A stretch of DNA of 64,000 bases, from positions 1-64,000 of the forward strand of contig NZ_PJAU01000059.1 in NCBI RefSeq assembly GCF_002836255.1. The letters are read 5' to 3'. The notes beneath the pieces were generated by a model. It was not told the DNA's origin and did not search any database. It saw nothing but the letters and a program-made list of their open reading frames with translations. Origin of the DNA: Colwellia sp. 75C3. Lineage in GTDB: Bacteria > Pseudomonadota > Gammaproteobacteria > Enterobacterales > Alteromonadaceae. Below, piece by piece: positions 59,061 to 64,000 of the stretch. The position numbers were made by a program, and so were the translations under genes. Position 1 is the stretch's first letter; each line of letters starts with the position of its first letter.

Positions 59061-60464
59061 ATGTCTAGTTCGAAATTTCGTGATTTATCAGCAGGGACTA
59101 AATCCTTAATCATCATAGAGCAAATTTTATTTGCTGGTGCTTTGTTGTTAGCTGTTCACTTGAACGGAATATACCAAGTTGTTGACTTTCAGGTTATACC
59201 TGACAGTTTTTTATTACTCTATGCCGTTATTTTTGCACTACTTAATCAGTTAAGTGCATTAGCGCTAGGATTGTATAACTCAAAACTGAGAGAGAGTTTT
59301 CGAGGCATATTCCGTCGCATGTTGATGTGTGTTTCTGTGGCCTTTTGTGCTGCCACCCTCATTAACCCTTTTTATGGTGCTTATCTTCTACCAATAGAAT
59401 TATTGGCTATAGCCTCATCCCTTAGTGTTTTTCTTATTAGTTCTTTTCGTTATTTTACCTTTAAAATTGATTTCTTTGGTTTTGGTAAGCGTAATATTCT
59501 GGTGTTAGGATCAGGTAAACGAGCATCCATTATAGAAAGGCGTATGCGACGCGATGTCGATAGGCAAGACTTCACTGTGCATGGTTTTGTTATTATGGAC
59601 GGTGATGCACCTGATGGAATTCAGCGTGAAACGCGTATTAATCTTGATGAATCATTGGTTGAGTACACCTTAGCTCATAATATTGACGAGATAGTTGTCG
59701 CTAATGACGAACGCAGAAATAATCTACCCGTAGATGAATTATTTGCATGTAAAATCCGTGGTATAGAAATTATAGATATATTGGATTTTATTGAGCGTGA
59801 AACAGGACAAATAGCCGTTAATCTTATTTATCCAAGCTGGGTAATCTATTCAAATGGGTTTGCCTCTAATAATCATTTACGCAATACACTCGATTGGATT
59901 TTTAATGCGGTAATGGCATTTGTTTTGTTATTAATTACTTGGCCTGTAATGCTTATTACTGTGTTGATTATGAAAATAACTGAAGGTTTTGATGCGCCAA
60001 TTTTTTACAAGCAAGAACGTGTTGGTTTAGATGGCGAACCGTTTAATATTATCAAATTTCGTAGCATGCGTTTAGATGCTGAAAAACACGGCGCTCAAAT
60101 GGCGAGTGAAAATGACAGTCGAGTCACAAAAATAGGTCTGTATTTGCGTAAATACCGTATTGATGAACTGCCACAAATTTGGAATGTATTACATGGTGAT
60201 ATGGGCTTTGTTGGTCCAAGACCAGAACGCCCTCAGTTTGTGCAAAGCCTTATCAAAAACCTTCCTTATTATAACGAACGTCATAATGTTAAACCGGGTT
60301 TAACCGGTTGGGCACAATTAAAATACCCATACGGGGCTACGGAAGCTGATTCGTTAGAAAAGCTAAAATATGATTTGTATTATATTAAGCATCGTAGTTT
60401 TCTATTGGATTTATTGATACTAATTCGAACCGTTGAAATTGTGTTATTTGGTAAAGGGCGTTAA
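59061..60464 (+). CDS. XrtA-associated undecaprenyl-phosphate sugar transferase
   Basis: A 467-residue priming enzyme that puts the first sugar phosphate on undecaprenyl phosphate. Four to five membrane segments and a CoA-binding-like domain (NILVLGSGKRASIIERRM) lead to a C-terminal bacterial sugar transferase domain with FYKQERVGLDGEPFNIIKFR, DELPQIWNVLHGDMGFVGPR and PGLTGWAQLKY. This is the EpsB/TIGR03013-type protein that marks exosortase-A loci. It is the first gene of the rightward operon. Confidence 0.92.
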   Translation: MSSSKFRDLSAGTKSLIIIEQILFAGALLLAVHLNGIYQVVDFQVIPDSFLLLYAVIFALLNQLSALALGLYNSKLRESFRGIFRRMLMCVSVAFCAATLINPFYGAYLLPIELLAIASSLSVFLISSFRYFTFKIDFFGFGKRNILVLGSGKRASIIERRMRRDVDRQDFTVHGFVIMDGDAPDGIQRETRINLDESLVEYTLAHNIDEIVVANDERRNNLPVDELFACKIRGIEIIDILDFIERETGQIAVNLIYPSWVIYSNGFASNNHLRNTLDWIFNAVMAFVLLLITWPVMLITVLIMKITEGFDAPIFYKQERVGLDGEPFNIIKFRSMRLDAEKHGAQMASENDSRVTKIGLYLRKYRIDELPQIWNVLHGDMGFVGPRPERPQFVQSLIKNLPYYNERHNVKPGLTGWAQLKYPYGATEADSLEKLKYDLYYIKHRSFLLDLLILIRTVEIVLFGKGR

Positions 60465-60469
60465 TTGAA

Positions 60470-61336
60470 ATGCAAGTTGTAGATAAAGTAAGCCCGATAC
60501 CTGAAAAACAGGCGCTAACGGTAGATGTTGAAGATTATTTTCATGTTTCAGCCTTTGAAAAGGCGATTGATAAAACTGATTGGAAAAACCTTGAGTTAAG
60601 AGTTGAAAAAAATACTTATCGATTATTAGAACTGTTTGAACAGAAACAGGCTAAATGTACCTTTTTCACCTTGGGCTGGGTCGCTGAACGTTGTCCTAAT
60701 ATGATTAAAGCAATCGTTGACCAAGGACATGAATTAGCAAGTCATGGTTTTGATCATCAACGTGCGACTGAAATGACGCCAGAGCAATTTATAGCGGATG
60801 TTAGTCAGAGTAAAAAAGTACTTGAAGATGTTTCCGGACAAGAAATTATTGGCTATCGAGCGCCAAGTTTCTCTTTTAATGATAGTAATACTTGGGTGTA
60901 TCAGGCTCTAGTTGATTTGGGTTTTGAATACAGCTCTAGTACTTACCCAATTGAGCATGATTTATACGGAGTACCTAATTGGCCACGTTTTAAATACCAA
61001 AGAGACGAAGGCATCATTGAAATACCTGTACCAACAGTAAGAAAAAATGATCGTAATACTGGCATCGGTGGTGGTGGTTACTTTCGCCTTTATCCTTATT
61101 GGCTGTCTAAAAGACGTATTGATAATTACTTGAGTACAGAAAAACAACCTTATAGCTTTTATTTCCACCCATGGGAAATTGACCCTGAGCAACCTCGTGT
61201 CGCTGGTGCGCCGGTTAAGTCTAAGCTTCGTCATTACTTAAATTTATCTCGCATGGAAGGCAAGGTCGTTCGTTTGTTAGAAGACTACCAATGGGACACA
61301 ATGAAGAGTGTGTATTTAAATAAAGGAATTAAATAA
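60470..61336 (+). CDS. XrtA system polysaccharide deacetylase
   Basis: A 288-residue NodB-family deacetylase, probably acting on N-acetyl groups of the exopolysaccharide. Metal-site motifs are TVDVEDYFHV near the N-terminus and LASHGFDHQ with the His pair. Later motifs are GYRAPSFSF and YFHPWEIDPEQPR near the C-terminus, the latter typical of the XrtA-associated (DUF3473) group. It has no signal peptide, so it may act on lipid-linked intermediates in the cytoplasm. It lies five bases after the transferase gene. Confidence 0.92.
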   Translation: MQVVDKVSPIPEKQALTVDVEDYFHVSAFEKAIDKTDWKNLELRVEKNTYRLLELFEQKQAKCTFFTLGWVAERCPNMIKAIVDQGHELASHGFDHQRATEMTPEQFIADVSQSKKVLEDVSGQEIIGYRAPSFSFNDSNTWVYQALVDLGFEYSSSTYPIEHDLYGVPNWPRFKYQRDEGIIEIPVPTVRKNDRNTGIGGGGYFRLYPYWLSKRRIDNYLSTEKQPYSFYFHPWEIDPEQPRVAGAPVKSKLRHYLNLSRMEGKVVRLLEDYQWDTMKSVYLNKGIK

Positions 61337-61338
61337 GC

Positions 61339-62841
61339 ATGATTAAACAGATAATTAAAGCTGCACCAGTTGTAGCCATTTTTATTGCTTGGTTTTATAC
61401 TTATTACCAAGGACTGGTTACAGCGGTAAATATTTGGGCTATCTCTGAAATATTTAATCACTGCTTTCTCGTCATTCCTATTTCTTTTTTCCTTATTTAT
61501 CAAAAACGAGCCCAACTTTCTCAACAGACTTTTGTTGCTAATTATTGGTTGTTACTGCCTTTAATGGGAACGTTACTCTTATATACTTTTGCTGTTGTTG
61601 GTGATATTCGGTTATTCATGCACATAGCTACTTTTGCCTCATTACCATTACTTATTTGGTTTGTTATTGGTAATCAAGCAGCTAAAGTCATCGCATTCCC
61701 TTTATATTTTATGTTGTTCTCTGTTCCTTTCGGTGAGCAGTTGATACCTTATCTGCAAGAAATCACGACTGATTTAGCCGTTCCTTTATTAGAAATGACA
61801 GGCATACCTGTTTATAGAAATGGTCTTTATTTAGACATCCCAGAAGGGCGTTTTTTAGTTGCTGAAGCTTGTTCTGGAATTAGCTTTTTAATCACATCAA
61901 TCGTTTTTGGTAATTTATACGCATATGTATCTTTTAACAGATTACCTAAAAGATTATTCTTTATTTGCATCTCATTAATCGTCCCAATTATTGCAAATGC
62001 TTTAAGAGTGTACGGTATAGTCTTAATTGCGCACCTAACCGATATGGAACATGCCGCGGGGGCCGATCATCTTATATACGGTGGTGTGTTTTTCGCGTTT
62101 GTGTTGTTCTTATTGATAATGATTGGTGAGAGATTAAGAGATAGAACTGAAGTAGCTAACCCTCAAAAATCTACACCAAGTGAAGATATTAACGAAAAAA
62201 GTATTAGTGTAGATAGTACTAGCGTAAAGAATAGTCCTGTGATGGCATGTAGTCTTCTTGTTTTGTTATTTGTAAGCCAAGTCTTTTGGTTGTCTTCTGT
62301 AACTAACAATAAAGCCACGTTAACAGGTGATGAATTAATAGTGGATTTAAGAGCATTACCCTTTGTTGTCAAAGAAAAACCATTGCAAAAGTGGCGTCCT
62401 GACTTTTCTAAAGCATCAAATATTCAGCAAGGAGTTATTAAAGGTGCTAACAACCTTGATAACATAGAGCTTTTTATTGCTAGCTATTTAGGTGGGGAAG
62501 GGGAGCTAATTTCTTCTATGAATAAATTGTATAGTGCAAACCGTTGGACATTAATTCAAAATAGACAAATTAGTATTGATGAAGATAAAGAAATTCAACA
62601 GATTAAAATTGTCTCACCGTCAGGTCAATATCGATATATTTTATATTGGTATCAGTTCTCAGGTGAAGTATTCACAAACAAGATAAAACTGAAGCTTTAC
62701 CAAACGTTAATGGCAATGTTAGGTCAAACACAAAGCTCAGCTATTATCGCATTGTCTATGGAAAGTGATAAAGATATGGAAGTTGTTATCTCTATGATAA
62801 AAAATAAAGTTAACCTTATACAAGATAACATTAAGGATTGA
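61339..62841 (+). CDS. xrtA: Exosortase A with C-terminal EpsI-type domain
   Basis: Inner-membrane protease/transpeptidase that recognises the PEP-CTERM tail of exported proteins. Eight or so membrane segments fill residues 1-270. The catalytic triad positions are Cys178 (AEACSG), Arg223 (NALRV) and His244 (DHLIYGG). From about 300 a soluble region of the EpsI type follows another membrane segment, so this is the 500-residue fused form. It begins two bases after the deacetylase stop. No PEP-CTERM substrate is encoded in the window. Confidence 0.94.
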   Translation: MIKQIIKAAPVVAIFIAWFYTYYQGLVTAVNIWAISEIFNHCFLVIPISFFLIYQKRAQLSQQTFVANYWLLLPLMGTLLLYTFAVVGDIRLFMHIATFASLPLLIWFVIGNQAAKVIAFPLYFMLFSVPFGEQLIPYLQEITTDLAVPLLEMTGIPVYRNGLYLDIPEGRFLVAEACSGISFLITSIVFGNLYAYVSFNRLPKRLFFICISLIVPIIANALRVYGIVLIAHLTDMEHAAGADHLIYGGVFFAFVLFLLIMIGERLRDRTEVANPQKSTPSEDINEKSISVDSTSVKNSPVMACSLLVLLFVSQVFWLSSVTNNKATLTGDELIVDLRALPFVVKEKPLQKWRPDFSKASNIQQGVIKGANNLDNIELFIASYLGGEGELISSMNKLYSANRWTLIQNRQISIDEDKEIQQIKIVSPSGQYRYILYWYQFSGEVFTNKIKLKLYQTLMAMLGQTQSSAIIALSMESDKDMEVVISMIKNKVNLIQDNIKD

Positions 62842-62846
62842 GCACA

Positions 62847-64000
62847 GTGATATCTGTCCCGTTTTCTCTTGTAGAGAGTCATAGTGTTTCTCGTACCTCT
62901 CAACCTGTAAGTATTGGTTTTCCTTTTGTTATGGGCACTGTATCTACTGATACTAAGCTGGCTATTCAATATCAGGATAATCAGCTTGTATCATGTCAAA
63001 TATCACCTTCAACGTTTTGGCATGATGGCAGTGTTAAATGGGCAATGATTGATTTTATTGTTGATATTACAAGCAATGAAACCTTATTACTTACGTTGAC
63101 TGATAATTTTTCTGATGAAGGTATATCGTCACAGCAAAGCCAAATAAATGTATTAGATAATAATAAGAAACTTGAAGTTAATACTGGCTTAGATTCATTC
63201 TACATAGATACATCTGAAGGTGAATTGCTATCTATCGTTAGCTCTAAGTTGGGTAAAAAAGGAAGTGAACCTTTATCCATTCAACTTACTAATTCAAAAA
63301 ATGAAGAATACAAAGCTATTATAGATGATGTTTGTATTGGCCTTATTGAAGAGGCGACTCATCGAAAAAATTTAACTATCAATGGTAGTTTCGTCGATAA
63401 AAATAAAGAAAAGAGTGAACTTAAATTTGAATCCACACTTACATTTTTTGCCAACACAAGTTATATAAAAGTAGAGCTTACGCTGCATAACCCACAAGCT
63501 GCAAAACACCCTGGAGCATTATGGGATTTAGGTGACGAGGGCTCTATTCTTTTTAAGTCTCTCTCTGTAAATATCCCTGTGGATAGTAATAGCTCCGTTG
63601 ATATTTATGATCATGTTTCAAATAAAACAATCCCGTGTGGCCAAAATGCCTTCCTCAAGCAACTCTCTAGTGGTGGAGTAAATTGGAATAGCCCTGTGCA
63701 TAAAGATGCCGCAGGGGACATAGGGTTTGAAAAAAATGGCTTTGTTATTAACTCTGCTAATGATGAACACGAAGGCATGCGTATATCTCCTTCTTTTAGT
63801 GTTAAAAACTCAGAAGACACAACCAGTGTTTATATTGAAAAATTTTGGCAGAATTTTCCTAAAGCCATATCAAAGCAAAGTGATTCATTAACTGTCGCAT
63901 TATTTCCCGAAGGTAATTTTGAATTACAAGGCGGCGAGAAAAAATCACACTCGGTATGGATTGACTTTAAATCAACGGCTCAAAATTTTAATTGGCTTGA
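62847..64000 (+). CDS. Incomplete gene: PcRGLX/YetA-like (rhamnogalacturonan lyase-like) protein
   Basis: An open frame of at least 384 codons that runs off the right edge without a stop. It starts with GTG five bases after the xrtA stop, with AAGGA nine bases upstream. The opening VSRTSQPVSIGFPFVMG and STFWHDGSVKWAMIDF resembles the N-terminal domain of the PcRGLX/YetA family (exo-rhamnogalacturonan lyase-like), where W-x-DGS-V-W is characteristic. No signal peptide is seen. It may act on the exopolysaccharide made by this locus, but that is inference from position; the catalytic part could not be judged. Confidence 0.6.
   Translation, partial: MISVPFSLVESHSVSRTSQPVSIGFPFVMGTVSTDTKLAIQYQDNQLVSCQISPSTFWHDGSVKWAMIDFIVDITSNETLLLTLTDNFSDEGISSQQSQINVLDNNKKLEVNTGLDSFYIDTSEGELLSIVSSKLGKKGSEPLSIQLTNSKNEEYKAIIDDVCIGLIEEATHRKNLTINGSFVDKNKEKSELKFESTLTFFANTSYIKVELTLHNPQAAKHPGALWDLGDEGSILFKSLSVNIPVDSNSSVDIYDHVSNKTIPCGQNAFLKQLSSGGVNWNSPVHKDAAGDIGFEKNGFVINSANDEHEGMRISPSFSVKNSEDTTSVYIEKFWQNFPKAISKQSDSLTVALFPEGNFELQGGEKKSHSVWIDFKSTAQNFNWL

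Overview
The window is an AT-rich chromosomal stretch from a marine gammaproteobacterium, most like Colwellia or a close Alteromonadales relative. That assignment rests on gene content, gene order and protein sequence style, not on a database search. It covers the replication-origin neighbourhood and continues into an exosortase-linked exopolysaccharide locus. No insertion sequence, prophage or CRISPR array was seen.

Layout. (a) 1-586: upstream and leader region of an rRNA operon that must lie off the left edge, transcribed leftward from a promoter at 115-142. (b) 0.6-13.7 kb: the conserved block yrdA, yrdB, aroE, ompW-like, tsaC, purEK, yrdD, smg, dprA, a LysM gene, def, fmt, rsmB, trkA. (c) 13.8-16.8 kb: a 983-residue secreted metallopeptidase-like protein with a probable outer-membrane barrel. 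(d) 16.9-24.3 kb: pepQ-yigZ-trkH (an order also found in E. coli), slt, tusA, a signal peptidase I, a YdcH-like gene and a DksA-like zinc-finger gene. (e) 24.5-33.8 kb: glyQS, then dnaA-dnaN-recF-gyrB, all leftward. (f) 34.2-44.1 kb: rpmH-rnpA-yidD-yidC, mnmE, mioC, oriC, mnmG-rsmG-parA-parB, all rightward. (g) 44.1-45.1 kb: a decayed reading frame, a 59-codon gene and tRNA-Arg(CCG). (h) 45.3-49.4 kb: a two-gene RND efflux system. (i) 49.5-64 kb: an XrtA/PEP-CTERM locus with the PrsK/PrsR pair, two divergent polysaccharide operons, exosortase A, and an incomplete gene resembling the PcRGLX/YetA lyase-like family.

How the parts work together. The origin at 39.3-39.8 kb has perfect DnaA boxes and an AT-rich 13-mer on the mnmG side, the E. 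coli arrangement. GATC (Dam) sites are about fourfold enriched over mioC, oriC and most of mnmG. ParA and ParB are encoded at 42-44 kb. Two perfect parS sites lie 12 kb away inside recF, and both encode the peptide MFHVKH in frame. The right-hand locus encodes priming, chain-length control, export and deacetylation of an exopolysaccharide. It also encodes the exosortase that processes PEP-CTERM proteins and a sigma-54-type regulator that probably controls the target genes, none of which is in this window.
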